From: Pseudomonas lini
GTDB lineage: Bacteria; Pseudomonadota; Gammaproteobacteria; Pseudomonadales; Pseudomonadaceae
Reading direction: 5' to 3'
Assembly (NCBI RefSeq): GCF_964063345.1
Contig: NZ_OZ061318.1
Coordinates: forward strand, 1,612,001 to 1,676,000
DNA length: 64,000 nucleotides
In this document: positions 1-9,104 of the stretch, one piece after another
Numbering within the stretch: the first letter of the stretch is position 1
Layout of the letters: each line of letters begins with the position of its first letter
Notes under the pieces: generated by a model
What the model was told of the DNA's origin: nothing
Database searches by the model: none
What the model saw: only the letters and a program-made list of their open reading frames with translations
Position numbers and translations under genes: made by a program

Positions 1-708
1 GCCGGTTTCGCGATGGATAAGGATCGAGGTGACCAGCATCATCACCGTCATGCTCGGCATGCGCTCCAGCAGGCCGAGCATGGCCCGGCGTACATCGTTG
101 CCATAGTTGATATCGGCGAAGGTCAGGCCAAACTCATGAGCGACCGGCCCCTTGTGCTCCTCGGCGACCAGGCGCAGGGTTTCGTTGAACGGGTGCCCGG
201 CGCGCAGAGCCCGGCACATGGCATCCAGCGCATCCGGCAGGCCTTCCTCGAACGCAGCGAAACGTTTGCCACGGTCACGAGAAATTTTCAGCAGGGGTAA
301 CCAGAACACCCCGAAGCTCGCGAGCAGCGCCATCCACCAGACTGACGAGATTATCCAGATCGAGATGCCCACACAGGTGCTCATTAGCAGCCCGAGCAAC
401 ATCACCCGATAAGCACGATATTCATGGCCGGCCTGCTCGATCATCTGTGTCAGGTTCGCCATAAAGGGTAACTGCTCGAGCATGGCCTCCAGTGGCGACA
501 AGCGTGTCAGGTATTTCTGCCGCAACACCGTCTGCATGTTGGGCAAATTGTTGGCTTTCTCCAGAACATGCAGACGGCCGCGGATACGCTTGCGCATCTT
601 GCCGGCCTCGCCGAACACTGGCACCACCACGCCCTGGGACAAAAGGAACACGGCAATAAACACCATGCCGAGGAAGATCAGAATGAATTCACCAGGAATA
701 TGACTCAT
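1..708 (-). CDS. tadB: TadB-like inner-membrane platform protein of the Flp/Tad pilus (3' part outside window)
   Basis: The reading frame opens with ATG at 708 and stays open to base 1, giving the first 236 residues. Its start overlaps the stop of the upstream TadA gene in an ATGA arrangement (705-708), which implies translational coupling. The N-terminus is a membrane segment ([16 protein letters not shown]), a second hydrophobic pair lies near residues 115-150, and the last visible part reads as a T2SSF domain ([20 protein letters not shown], then GHPFNETL). In Tad systems TadB pairs with TadC to form the membrane platform on which the TadA ATPase acts. The C-terminus and any tadC or tadD lie left of the window. 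The family call is firm from motifs and context; exact subfamily boundaries were not tested. Confidence 0.88.
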   Translation of the reverse strand, partial: MSHIPGEFILIFLGMVFIAVFLLSQGVVVPVFGEAGKMRKRIRGRLHVLEKANNLPNMQTVLRQKYLTRLSPLEAMLEQLPFMANLTQMIEQAGHEYRAYRVMLLGLLMSTCVGISIWIISSVWWMALLASFGVFWLPLLKISRDRGKRFAAFEEGLPDALDAMCRALRAGHPFNETLRLVAEEHKGPVAHEFGLTFADINYGNDVRRAMLGLLERMPSMTVMMLVTSILIHRETG

Positions 709-2147
709 GGCTGCCGCGCCTCCATCCATTCAGGCCTGAACATGTTAAGCGGCAATTCGATGCCGCGCTTGGCCAGTACATCGCGGAAGGCCGGGATCAT
801 GCCGCTGGGGCGGTAATCGCCGAGCACTTCGCCGTTTTCGCCCATGCCTTGACGCGCAAAGGAGAAGATTTCGGTCATGGTGATGATCTCGCCCTCCATG
901 CCGTTGATCTCCTGAACGCTGACCAGACGGCGCTTGCCATCCTCCTGACGTTCCAGCTGGATCACCACATCGATGGCCGAAGCGATCTGCTGACGCATGG
1001 CCTTGATCGGGAAGGTCGCCCCGGTCATCGACACCATGTTCTCGACCCGCCCCAGCGCATCCCGTGCGGTGTTGGCGTGAATGGTGGTCAAGGAACCGTC
1101 GTGGCCAGTGTTCATGGCGGTCAGCATGTCCAACGCCTCAGCGCCACGCACTTCGCCAATCACAATGCGGTCCGGGCGCATCCGCAGGCTGTTGCGCACC
1201 AATTCCCGCTGGCTCACCTCGCCTCGTCCCTCAATATTGCAAGGGCGGGTTTCCAGGCGCACCACATGGGGCTGTTGCAGTTGCAGTTCGGCCGAGTCTT
1301 CGATGGTGACGATCCGCTCGTTTTGCGGAATGAAACTGGACAGCACATTGAGCATGGTGGTCTTGCCGCTGCCGGTACCGCCGGAAATCAAAACGTTCAG
1401 GCGCCCGCGGACAATCGCCTTGAGCAGCAGAGCAATGGCCGGGGTTAATGTCCCCACCGAGATCAGGCTGTCGGTATTGAGCAGGTCCACCGCAAAGCGG
1501 CGAATCGACATGCTCGGACCATCGATGGCCAGCGGCGGGATAATCGCGTTGACCCGCGAACCGTCCTTGAGCCGGGCATCCACCAATGGCGAAGACTCAT
1601 CGATGCGCCGCCCCAGGCTGGACACGATGCGGTCGATGATGTTGAGCAAATGCTGATCATCGCGAAAGCGCACATCGGTCCGTTGCAGTTTGCCGAAGCG
1701 CTCGACATAGACCGAGGCAAAGCCGTTGACCAGAATGTCGGACACGCTGTGATCGGCCAGCAACGGTTCCAGAGGACCCAGGCCGAGCACCTCGTCGGTG
1801 ATCTGCTTGATGATCAACTGACGGCTGGCGGTACTCACCGGCGCCGAATGCTCATCGAGCAGGCGCTGGCAAATGTCGCGAATCTGCCGCGTGGCCTCGG
1901 CCTGTTCGAGGGAGTCCAGCAAAGACAGGTCCATGACCTTGAGCAACTGCTGGTAGATCTTTTCCCGCCACTCGGCTTCCACCGGGGTGACCTGGCTTCT
2001 GGTTTCGTACAGAACATCCGGGGTTACGTGCTCCCACGCCATCATCTCGTCTGCCGGATCCGGCAGGTCACCGCCCAACTGGGCAGCCGACGATGAGGCA
2101 GGTTTACCGGACTGTTTGCGCAAGCGGTTACGAAAGTCGCTGATCAT
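705..2147 (-). CDS. tadA: TadA/CpaF secretion ATPase of the Flp/Tad pilus
   Basis: This 480-residue protein is a type II/IV secretion ATPase (GspE/VirB11 class), expected to power Flp pilus assembly at the inner membrane. Walker A is GGTGSGKT at about residues 256-263. The Asp box region is [10 protein letters not shown], Walker B is [13 protein letters not shown] with the catalytic Glu near 332, and the His box is [12 protein letters not shown] near 349-359. The N-terminal 110 residues are helical and typical of CpaF. ATG at 2147 follows a GGGGGAT purine run, and the TadZ stop lies only three bases upstream. It sits between tadZ and tadB in the canonical order. All catalytic motifs are intact. 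Confidence 0.95.
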   Translation of the reverse strand: MISDFRNRLRKQSGKPASSSAAQLGGDLPDPADEMMAWEHVTPDVLYETRSQVTPVEAEWREKIYQQLLKVMDLSLLDSLEQAEATRQIRDICQRLLDEHSAPVSTASRQLIIKQITDEVLGLGPLEPLLADHSVSDILVNGFASVYVERFGKLQRTDVRFRDDQHLLNIIDRIVSSLGRRIDESSPLVDARLKDGSRVNAIIPPLAIDGPSMSIRRFAVDLLNTDSLISVGTLTPAIALLLKAIVRGRLNVLISGGTGSGKTTMLNVLSSFIPQNERIVTIEDSAELQLQQPHVVRLETRPCNIEGRGEVSQRELVRNSLRMRPDRIVIGEVRGAEALDMLTAMNTGHDGSLTTIHANTARDALGRVENMVSMTGATFPIKAMRQQIASAIDVVIQLERQEDGKRRLVSVQEINGMEGEIITMTEIFSFARQGMGENGEVLGDYRPSGMIPAFRDVLAKRGIELPLNMFRPEWMEARQP

Positions 2148-2150
2148 GGG

Positions 2151-3371
2151 TCATCCCCCGAAAAAACGGTTGAAGGCGCGTTTGAGTAAGCCTTTGTTCC
2201 CGGCCACCTGTTGACCGACCAGGTCCTCGGTCATGTCGCGCAGTGCGGCAGTAATCGCTGCCCTCGGCGCATGCAGCCCCAACGGCACGCCAGTGTTCTG
2301 ACTCTGGCTGACCAGGTTGAAGTCGTTGGGTAATTTCGACAGATTGGTGCAGCGCAGTGCCTCGCCAATGTCTTTGAGGCTGATCGCTCCCGCCTTGTCA
2401 AAGCGGTTGACCACTATCTGCAATTGATCCCCGCGCACGCCCAGGTCATCGCGAAGAATCCGCACCAGGGAGCTGGCATCGCGCAGATGGCTGACACTCT
2501 GCTGCACCACTACGTACACCCGATCCACCTGTTCCAGCACGGAGCCGGTGAGGTGATCGATTTGCCGCGGCAGGTCGATCACCACCCAGTCATAGCTGGC
2601 ACGGGCCAACTTCAACAGGGCATCAAGCTGCTCGGGTTGGGCATCCTGCGGTAGACACAGCTCACCGGCCCGACCACCCAGCACATGCAAGGTCGGGCTG
2701 AAGTGGCTGCAAAAACCGCGTAGCGCGACGCTGTCCATGCCGTCGATCTGGTGCAACACCTCCAGATGGCTGTGTGTTTGCGCCACATCCAGATAATGCG
2801 TCACGCTGCCGAATTGCAGGTCCATGTCCAGCAACAGGGTACTGCCGCCCCTGGCGCTGAGCTGCTGGGCCAGGTTGCAGGCCACCAGGGTTCCGCCGGA
2901 GCCGCCCTTGGCGCTCATCACGGCGATCAATTTCCCTTCCGCCCCACTGCCGGTCCGAACCTCCATGACCAGCCGATTCAAGGCGGCAACCAATTCCGTC
3001 TCGGCGATGGGCTCCGGCAACACGTCACGGGCGCCGGCCTGCATCGCCATTCGCATGCCTTCCTGATCGCTCAGCAGGCCGCAGACCAACATCGGCGGAC
3101 GCTCATGAGCCGGGTGCAGCAACAGTGCCGCCAGCTCCTCACGCCACAGGTGGCTGACGCGCAGCAGCAGCAGATCGGGCATCCGGTCCAGACCGTAGAG
3201 CGGGTCGACATGCCCGTTGCTCACTAGGCGAGTGCTCACCTCCAGGCAAGGCATGCGTTGGCAGACGCTCTGCAAATCGCGCAAAGAGGTGGCATCACGG
3301 CTGCTGATCAGCAACCGGAGCCCGGCTTTGCCAGTCGAAGTGGAGAGTGGTGTGTCCTTGGTATTCAGCAT
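2151..3371 (-). CDS. tadZ: TadZ/CpaE-like pilus localisation protein with MinD/ParA ATPase fold
   Basis: I take ATG 3371 (MLNTKDTPL) as start, giving 406 residues; longer upstream extensions run through the neighbouring pilin gene. The first 130 residues look like an atypical receiver domain (LLLLRVSHLWREELAALL, then VCGLLSDQEG). The second half is a ParA/MinD-like domain with the loop SAKGGSGGTLVACNLA, a LLLDMDLQFGS switch and WVVIDLPRQ. The P-loop keeps the first lysine but has Gly where many MinD/ParA proteins carry the second, as is common in CpaE/TadZ proteins. The family role is to mark the cell pole or site where the Tad machine assembles. The 5' end overlaps the upstream TadE-like gene by 7 bp. 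Confidence 0.9.
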   Translation of the reverse strand: MLNTKDTPLSTSTGKAGLRLLISSRDATSLRDLQSVCQRMPCLEVSTRLVSNGHVDPLYGLDRMPDLLLLRVSHLWREELAALLLHPAHERPPMLVCGLLSDQEGMRMAMQAGARDVLPEPIAETELVAALNRLVMEVRTGSGAEGKLIAVMSAKGGSGGTLVACNLAQQLSARGGSTLLLDMDLQFGSVTHYLDVAQTHSHLEVLHQIDGMDSVALRGFCSHFSPTLHVLGGRAGELCLPQDAQPEQLDALLKLARASYDWVVIDLPRQIDHLTGSVLEQVDRVYVVVQQSVSHLRDASSLVRILRDDLGVRGDQLQIVVNRFDKAGAISLKDIGEALRCTNLSKLPNDFNLVSQSQNTGVPLGLHAPRAAITAALRDMTEDLVGQQVAGNKGLLKRAFNRFFGG

Positions 3372-3862
3372 GGCGTGATCTCCCCGGAATCGGAATGACG
3401 CCCGAGGCTTTCGCGTGGCAAGGTTGCCCTGAATACGGGCAAGGTAATGGGCACGCCAAACCCGGGAATAAACAGATTGAAAACGAAGTTTTGCAGACTC
3501 AACCGGACATATCGGACGGCACGAAAACCGTTGACGCTGACCAGGTCGCCGGGGTTGGCCACCTGAGCACCGTTTACGTCCAGATAGGTCAGCGTCAGGT
3601 TGCTGGTGTTCAGGTTGGTGATCAGCTGGCTCGTACCGGCGTCGGTCGCGGCATTGAAGATCGCCCGCCGCAACACCACCGGATCGCTGATATTGCACAC
3701 CGACGCCAGGCGCGCGCCACGGCGCACGGCTTCATCCAGCGCATTGACCGTGAAGTACAGACGGCCCATTTCCAACACGGCGAACAACAGCGTGAACATC
3801 AGCACGCCAATGATGGCGAACTCCACCGCATAAGTGCCCTGCATGCGTTTGCGATTCATCAC
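3365..3862 (-). CDS. TadE-like minor pseudopilin (second copy)
   Basis: This 165-residue protein starts with a short basic leader followed by GTYAVEFAIIGVLMFTLLFAVLEMGRLYF, the TadE domain signature with the conserved Glu a few residues after the Gly. The remainder is an extracytoplasmic beta-rich region (two Cys, one in SVCNISD). TadE-type pseudopilins are processed by the pilus prepilin peptidase and are needed for Flp fibre assembly. The stop overlaps the tadZ start by 7 bp, and the start overlaps the end of the previous TadE-like gene by 4 bp, so it is within one tightly packed operon. It could equally be called TadF; the sequence alone does not separate TadE from TadF. Confidence 0.85.
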   Translation of the reverse strand: MMNRKRMQGTYAVEFAIIGVLMFTLLFAVLEMGRLYFTVNALDEAVRRGARLASVCNISDPVVLRRAIFNAATDAGTSQLITNLNTSNLTLTYLDVNGAQVANPGDLVSVNGFRAVRYVRLSLQNFVFNLFIPGFGVPITLPVFRATLPRESLGRHSDSGEITPC

Positions 3863-4338
3863 AATGCCCTCATGACAGTAGTGGCGACCAGCGGAATACT
3901 CAGCGCAATCGGATTACCGAAAAACCCGGGAAGCGATCCGGTGCAATTGCCACCACCAATCACCGGGCAGAACGTATATGTGATGGTCACTCGCACATGG
4001 TCGAGGCCTACGGCGGCGACGACCACGTTGTTGGCCGTCAGCCCTGACAACACCGCGGCTCCGCTCTGGCTGGGCACACCATAGACCGCAACGTTTTTCG
4101 TCTGGGTCTGCAGCGTATTGCTCAGGGAGACGGCGCCGAGCGTCGAGTCCCAGGCCTGGCTGGCGACGAAACGGTCGGCATCACGACTGGCCTGTAGCAG
4201 GACGTTGTACTGATAGAGCATGCGGCCGAACTCACCGAAGGCCAGCAACAGCAACAGCAACAGCGGCAGGGTGAGGGCGAACTCCACCATGGCCAGGCCT
4301 TGCTGGCGCCGCGAATGTTTAAACGTGTGAAGTCTCAT
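3859..4338 (-). CDS. TadE-like minor pseudopilin (first copy)
   Basis: A 159-residue protein beginning with a basic leader (MRLHTFKHSRRQQG) followed by LAMVEFALTLPLLLLLLLAFGEFGRM, a textbook TadE motif with Glu five residues after the Gly. One transmembrane helix is followed by a periplasmic domain containing a CPVIGGGNC pair of cysteines. It lies 8 bp downstream of the tadG-like gene and overlaps the second TadE-like gene by 4 bp. Two adjacent TadE-like proteins plus a TadG-like protein match the usual set of three pseudopilin-like components of Tad pili. Confidence 0.87.
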   Translation of the reverse strand: MRLHTFKHSRRQQGLAMVEFALTLPLLLLLLLAFGEFGRMLYQYNVLLQASRDADRFVASQAWDSTLGAVSLSNTLQTQTKNVAVYGVPSQSGAAVLSGLTANNVVVAAVGLDHVRVTITYTFCPVIGGGNCTGSLPGFFGNPIALSIPLVATTVMRAL

Positions 4339-4346
4339 GACGCCTC

Positions 4347-5693
4347 CTATGAGTCAGTGCTCGGAGTGCCGCTGCCGTTAAGATAGGTTTTGTAGAGTTG
4401 AATGATCTGCGGGCCAACATCGCTCGTCGTATTAGGACCGGGCACGTTGTCGCCTTCGCACTCCTTCACGAACTGGCCGAATATCTGCGATTCCGTGCCG
4501 CCGTTGCTCATTGGCTGCACCACGAAATAGCAACCAAAACCCAGGACGGGGACCGAGGTGGTACCGCCCTGTTTACCGGTGCAGTTGCCCACCACTATTT
4601 TCAGCATCCGGCGCTCGAACACCCCACCGCTCTGACAGCCACTTCCGCCTGCCACACACGCGGCAGTACTCGTACGCCAGTCGTTGTAGTCAAATATCGC
4701 GTTACTGCCCGCGGTGAGATTGCCGTTGCTCGAGGTGACGGATTGCCCCTGGTACTTCATTTGTGGCGGGGTGACCGAGTCGTCGTAAGTGATCGCGGGG
4801 TTGCTGGACGTGGTCACCAGGTCTGGCGGATAGTCCGAGGCACTGACAGGGCCGTTGTAAATGCCGAAGCGCGTATTCAGGCCTTGAGAGGTAGGGCCGA
4901 CCTTGTTGCCAGGGGCCGTCTGGACATTGTCCCCTACATTGCGGCAGACCGAGCCACCTCCGGCCAAGTCATCCCTGACCGTACTGCCGCCCGAGCCAAA
5001 ATCGAGCAACTGGAAGTTGCCTGGACCAATGGGCGACGAATTGCCGGCAGCTGTCTTCAATACTTGCAGATCACCAAACTGGAAGCCCCAAAACATGCCG
5101 GCACCCGGGTTGTATTTAGTCGGGTCGCCACAGACCATCAAAGGGGCGAGATCACACGGGCTGGTAGGGCTGGGGCCTGCGGTGGCGATCGCCGACACTG
5201 CTTTGTTTCCCAAGCCGCTAGTGCCGAAGGTCTGGACGAAGTTCCAGAAAAACCCCGTCAGGCTATAGGTCGGTACCGATACGCGAACGTATTTGGCATC
5301 CGAAGGCCCGGGATAGGAGAACGGGCCATAGACGAGGCTGGACAGTTCCACCACCGCAAAGGCGCCTGGGTTGCCGGCGACCGCCGTGGCCAACTCGGTG
5401 TTGCCGGAGGCATTGGCATTTTGCGTCAGCGTATTGAGAGCGGCAGTGCGTGTTACGCTGGCAATGTTGACACCACCTTCCACCTGAAGCAGGGTTTTAG
5501 CGCCACTCAGGGCGGCGGCGTCTACAGCGTTCTGCAGGCGCGACTTGTTCAACAACATGTGGCTCACGTCTAGAGCCAGACCCGCCACCATTAAAATCGC
5601 CGCCAACGCGATTACCATCAATACGCTCACCGATCCTTCCTGGCGCCTTGGCGTCGCAGTGAACGGCTGCTGAATACGAAGATTCATCATCAA
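4347..5693 (-). CDS. tadG: TadG-like pilus assembly protein (Tad_N type)
   Basis: This 448-residue protein has an N-terminal helix embedded in QEGSVSVLMVIALAAILMVAGLALDVSHMLLNKSRLQNAVDAAALSGAK, the Tad_N/TadG signature where a pilin-like helix precedes LQNAVDAAALSGA. The long C-terminal region is extracytoplasmic and carries about eight cysteines (for example CDLAPLMVCGD and CVAGGSGCQSGG), which suggests disulfide bonding. In Tad systems TadG is membrane anchored and needed for pilus assembly or retention. Here it precedes the TadE genes and follows cpaB, occupying the place where many tad operons carry the secretin rcpA. Family call is good; function of the Cys-rich part is unknown. Confidence 0.83.
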   Translation of the reverse strand: MMMNLRIQQPFTATPRRQEGSVSVLMVIALAAILMVAGLALDVSHMLLNKSRLQNAVDAAALSGAKTLLQVEGGVNIASVTRTAALNTLTQNANASGNTELATAVAGNPGAFAVVELSSLVYGPFSYPGPSDAKYVRVSVPTYSLTGFFWNFVQTFGTSGLGNKAVSAIATAGPSPTSPCDLAPLMVCGDPTKYNPGAGMFWGFQFGDLQVLKTAAGNSSPIGPGNFQLLDFGSGGSTVRDDLAGGGSVCRNVGDNVQTAPGNKVGPTSQGLNTRFGIYNGPVSASDYPPDLVTTSSNPAITYDDSVTPPQMKYQGQSVTSSNGNLTAGSNAIFDYNDWRTSTAACVAGGSGCQSGGVFERRMLKIVVGNCTGKQGGTTSVPVLGFGCYFVVQPMSNGGTESQIFGQFVKECEGDNVPGPNTTSDVGPQIIQLYKTYLNGSGTPSTDS

Positions 5694-5765
5694 GCCCTCA
5701 TTTGCCGATGCTGATCCGGATCGGCTCCGCCAAGACCTGGGTGTCCAGGCACCTGTTGCGCTCTG

Positions 5766-6575
5766 TCAGCGAATGTTGACTACCTTGGTTTCGACCCCAC
5801 GGATAATGGTGATGGCTCCGCCACGCTCGCCACTGCGGTGCTGCACTACGCGTGTTGGCACAGTGGCGGTGGCCACAGCCATGACCGGTGCGGCAGGCGC
5901 AACGGCCGCGATTTTTTTCTCGGAGTTCAGCGGGTTGCGCAGGGTCAGTTGCAATTTCCCTTCCGTTTGCGCCGTGACCAGGGTTTCAGCCTCTGCGGTC
6001 GTCATCTCCAGCGTTACCGCACGCACCACCACCGGTTGGGTCTTGTCGGTACCCGCCGTCTGGTCCACTGCCAACACCCGCAAGTTTTCGAGGATGGTCT
6101 TGGACACGGCGTTGTTGCCGGTGCCATCAGTGCGTTTGGTTGCCAGTACATCGACCCGGTTACCCGGTAACAGGAACCCGCCCACGCCGACCACGTCGTC
6201 CACGCGTACCGAGATGGCACGTTTGTCTGTCGCAATCAGAGAGGCCAGGGTACTGCCACCCAAGTGCTCGCTAAGGCGTGCGCCGCGCATGATGTCGCCC
6301 TTCAGGATGTCGAACGTTGCGATCTTGCCCACTGCCTTCTCGCTGGAGTCGAAAGCATCGTCCGGTATCGTGTCCATGGGCATGCGCATGGTCGTGACTT
6401 GTTGAGCCTCGACCATCTGCCCGAATGGAATCTCGACCGTGGCGACTACCACGCTTCGAAGGTGGTCATCCGGGCTGGCATTGAGCCGTGCGCTCAGCCA
6501 GGAGTCGGCCATCCATGCAGCACCAAGGCCCATGACCAGGGAAACGCCTATCAGGGGAAGAGTACGAGAGCTCAT
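5766..6575 (-). CDS. cpaB: RcpC/CpaB Flp pilus assembly protein
   Basis: The 269-residue product has an N-terminal membrane anchor (LIGVSLVMGLGAAWMADSWL) followed by a SAF domain (VVVATVEIPFGQMVEAQQVTTMRMPMDTIP, FDILKGDIMRGARL) and the RcpC region (AISVRVDDVVGVGGFLLPGNRVDVLATK). CpaB/RcpC proteins are periplasmic and thought to work with the outer-membrane secretin, possibly binding peptidoglycan through the SAF fold. It follows the AAA+ ATPase gene by 15 bp and precedes tadG by 72 bp. The expected partner secretin RcpA/CpaC is not found in this window and may lie to the left of it. Confidence 0.9.
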   Translation of the reverse strand: MSSRTLPLIGVSLVMGLGAAWMADSWLSARLNASPDDHLRSVVVATVEIPFGQMVEAQQVTTMRMPMDTIPDDAFDSSEKAVGKIATFDILKGDIMRGARLSEHLGGSTLASLIATDKRAISVRVDDVVGVGGFLLPGNRVDVLATKRTDGTGNNAVSKTILENLRVLAVDQTAGTDKTQPVVVRAVTLEMTTAEAETLVTAQTEGKLQLTLRNPLNSEKKIAAVAPAAPVMAVATATVPTRVVQHRSGERGGAITIIRGVETKVVNIR

Positions 6576-6590
6576 GTCAGTATCTCCGTA

Positions 6591-7919
6591 TCAAAGAAAG
6601 TCGAGCTGGACGAAATAGTTGTGCCAGGCCCATTCCAATTCTTGCGGTGACAGGGGTCCGGAACCGCCCATATAACGCTGACGATCGAGCGCCATATTCA
6701 GGAGATCGCGGGGATGACAAGGCACCAGGGGCATGCCTTCACTTGCGTAAAGCCTTTGCAGTACATAACGCAGCAGCAGCGGGTCAAAAGGGATGCCCAG
6801 ACGCTCGCTTTCCTGACGCCAGATCTTTTCGTACTCCTCAGGTTTCAGGTAACCGAACTGCAGCTTGTAGCCAATCCGGCGAAGGAAAGCCTCATCGGCC
6901 AGCTCCAGGGGATTGAGGTTGGTGGAGAACACCAGAATCAGATCGAACGGCAGTTCGCAATGCCGACCGCCGCCCAGGTTGAGGAAGTCGCGCTTCTCTT
7001 CCATCGGTACGATCCAACGGTTCAACAGTTCGGCGGGGGCCATGCGCTGGCGTCCCATGTCGTCGATGATGAACAGGCCATTGCTGGCCTTGAGTTGCAA
7101 GGCAGCCTGGTACTGACGGGTGAAGGGGTCATAGCGAACGTCCAGCTGCTCCATGCTCAGCTCGCCACCCGTAATAACGATCGGGCGTTTGCAGCACAGC
7201 AGTCGACGGTCGATCCCTTCATTGAGCATCAGATTGTTTTGTTGGCTGTTGTCATCCAGGCGCTGATGCACCTGTGGGTCATAGATCTCGATCACCGACT
7301 CGTTGATGACGATGGCATAAGGTACCCAGATGGCCTCGGCGAACAGACGAATCAGCCGACTGCTGACATAAGTCTTGCCGGTACCCGCAGGGCCATAAAT
7401 CATGATCGCGCGCCCGGAGTTCAGCGCCACACCCAACTGATCGAGCATGCCGTCGGTAAGCACTACGCCTGCGAGGGCCCTGTGCATTTCGTTGGCGGTG
7501 ATGCGACCGTGGTGAATGGTCTGGATTTTGATCAGGGACCGATAGGTACTCACCGGTAAAGGTGCCGCTCCGATATAGCCACTGCGCGACAAGGCATCGC
7601 GGGCGGCGCTGCGACCGCGTTCGGTCAGGCCATAACGCAGCATCTGCCCACTGGATTGCCCCATCTGGCCAAGCACTTCGACACGGCCGTCCTTGCGCAG
7701 AAACGCCAGGACCTCTTCAAGTACGGCGCCGGTCAGGGCCAGGCGCTCCACTAGACGCGACATGTCCAGCACGCCGGCGTCATACAAATGCTTGCACACC
7801 AACTCGCCGAGAAAACTGTCAGTCAGACCAGTTTCGCGGATAGTGCAAGGCTGAGGAGCCAGCCGCTGCACCGCTTCTCGTTCGCTGGGGTAGGCATCAC
7901 TATCGACGATGACGTGCAT
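6591..7919 (-). CDS. AAA+ ATPase embedded in the Tad pilus operon
   Basis: I place the start at ATG 7919, two bases from the prepilin peptidase stop; a longer frame upstream runs antisense-like through that gene and lacks support. The 442-residue product has a helical, winged-helix-like N-terminal region (about 30-115) and a C-terminal AAA+ module. Walker A GPAGTGKT is at 176-183, Walker B GLFIIDDMG near 281-289, a sensor-1 Asn in FSTNLN near 334, an Arg pair near 347, and a sensor-2-like HPRDLL near 402. This is not a TadA-type secretion ATPase. Position between tadV and cpaB implies a pilus-related job, perhaps remodelling or regulation. I do not recognise a named family. Confidence 0.8.
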   Translation of the reverse strand: MHVIVDSDAYPSEREAVQRLAPQPCTIRETGLTDSFLGELVCKHLYDAGVLDMSRLVERLALTGAVLEEVLAFLRKDGRVEVLGQMGQSSGQMLRYGLTERGRSAARDALSRSGYIGAAPLPVSTYRSLIKIQTIHHGRITANEMHRALAGVVLTDGMLDQLGVALNSGRAIMIYGPAGTGKTYVSSRLIRLFAEAIWVPYAIVINESVIEIYDPQVHQRLDDNSQQNNLMLNEGIDRRLLCCKRPIVITGGELSMEQLDVRYDPFTRQYQAALQLKASNGLFIIDDMGRQRMAPAELLNRWIVPMEEKRDFLNLGGGRHCELPFDLILVFSTNLNPLELADEAFLRRIGYKLQFGYLKPEEYEKIWRQESERLGIPFDPLLLRYVLQRLYASEGMPLVPCHPRDLLNMALDRQRYMGGSGPLSPQELEWAWHNYFVQLDFL

Positions 7920-7921
7920 GA

Positions 7922-8461
7922 CTAACCTCCGAATCCACCGACTCCACCGACAACGAGTTGCCAGTAGACGCTGTTCAACGTCCCGAGCAGGATCGCTACC
8001 GTATAAGGAAAGGGCTTGCCAGCCACCTCGTCCGAGTTCGGTGCCATATAGGCCCGCGCTCGAAACATCAGCCGATAGCGCCCCAGGGTCTGCAACAATT
8101 GACCGCGCACCAGCACGATCAGGAAACCGCACAAGCCTCCCCATAGCAGACTGAAGAACACAGCCCACAATGCGAAATGGGGGGGTAGAAAACTGCCAAC
8201 CATGGCCATCAGCTTGACGTCGCCGGCAGCCATGCCGCCCAACGCATACATGGGCAGAAACAGTGCAAAACCGATCAGGAGGCCCTGCAGACCGTCCCCC
8301 AGCCCGCTGACTCCGCCTGAGTAAGTCTGGCCGGCCAATCCCAAGGCCAGCCCCACCAGGATCAACAGGTTGGGAATGCGGTGGCGACGCAAGTCGCTCA
8401 CCACCGCCACGCCCAGCAGTCCTATCAGCACAATGGTAGCAATCAGCTGTTCCATGGACAT
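7922..8461 (-). CDS. tadV: TadV/CpaA prepilin peptidase (A24 family)
   Basis: ATG 8461 (MSMEQLIATIV) is preceded by GGGAGAT at good spacing and gives 179 residues. Multiple hydrophobic segments fit an inner-membrane aspartyl protease. The two catalytic aspartates are visible in VVSDLRRHRIPN (N-terminal third) and in GGMAAGDVKLM, the latter matching the GxGD-like motif of A24 peptidases (here AAGD). Such short enzymes without a methylase domain process Flp pilins and TadE/TadF pseudopilins. It lies directly between flp and the AAA+ ATPase gene. Confidence 0.92.
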   Translation of the reverse strand: MSMEQLIATIVLIGLLGVAVVSDLRRHRIPNLLILVGLALGLAGQTYSGGVSGLGDGLQGLLIGFALFLPMYALGGMAAGDVKLMAMVGSFLPPHFALWAVFFSLLWGGLCGFLIVLVRGQLLQTLGRYRLMFRARAYMAPNSDEVAGKPFPYTVAILLGTLNSVYWQLVVGGVGGFGG

Positions 8462-8499
8462 GGTGTATCTCCCTATCAGAGTTGTTATAGGCAGAGTTG

Positions 8500-8694
8500 T
8501 TATGGGCAAGAACCAGCGATAATGGCATTGCAAAGTTGCCGGATTCTGGTATCCACTACCCCGCCAAGAAGGGTGAACGCCACGACAACAGCCCCTGTAA
8601 TCAACCCACCGGCCACCGCGTATTCCACAATGGTCAGGCCGTCTTCATCTTTGGCGAACTTCACTGCCGAAGCCTTGATTGCTTGAATGATCAT
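8500..8694 (-). CDS. flp: Flp family type IVb major pilin
   Basis: A GTG nine bases further upstream is in frame, but ATG 8694 has a GAGGTGG Shine-Dalgarno at correct spacing, giving 64 residues. The processing site and pilin helix are clear: KDEDG followed by LTIVEYAVAGGLITGAVVV, with the conserved Glu and Tyr of Flp pilins at +5 and +6 after the Gly. The C-terminus contains two cysteines (QLCNAIIAGSCP). The mature pilin of about 40-45 residues would form the adhesive Flp fibre used in surface attachment. It is the first gene of the minus-strand tad operon. Confidence 0.95.
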   Translation of the reverse strand: MIIQAIKASAVKFAKDEDGLTIVEYAVAGGLITGAVVVAFTLLGGVVDTRIRQLCNAIIAGSCP

Positions 8695-9104
8695 TTTGCC
8701 CACCTCACTCGAATGTTGTTTTTTCGGAAGGCAGTACGTTCTGCGCTGCCTGATGCAACCCTAGTCAGGGGCAAGGCTTAGGCGTTAGGAAGATTTTGCA
8801 CATCACTAGGACTTTTTTGCGGGTGAGCCAAATACGGTCATTGGCCTTTGAAGAGGTATTAAGAGGGGGCAAAACGAGGGGTGGCAGGCAAAGGAGATTG
8901 CTATTGATTCACAAGCGACGAGCGGTTGACGCCGTATGTGCCAAACCACGTCAACAAACAGTTGTCCTAGACCGACTTCAGGCAACACATAGAGCAAATA
9001 GAACTAACTTTTGACTTTCTTATCAGCATTTAGTCTGCAAAGTGATAGCACGTTAGCAATACTACTCAGCGAAAGAGGGGCACTAAGAACCGCAGAGTAG
9101 AGAC
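8695..9104. other. Intergenic region between flp and the divergent AraC-type gene
   Basis: About 410 bp separate the two divergent genes and must hold both promoters and probably operator sites for the tad operon. I see no convincing sigma70 or sigma54 hexamer pair and no open frame with a good ribosome binding site. The DNA nearer the AraC gene is more AT-rich. Confidence 0.5.

Noticed and set aside
7919..8528. N-terminal extension of the AAA+ ATPase frame
   Set aside because: The extension lies over the prepilin peptidase gene in another frame; the peptidase has its own ribosome binding site and catalytic motifs, and ATG 7919 fits the operon.
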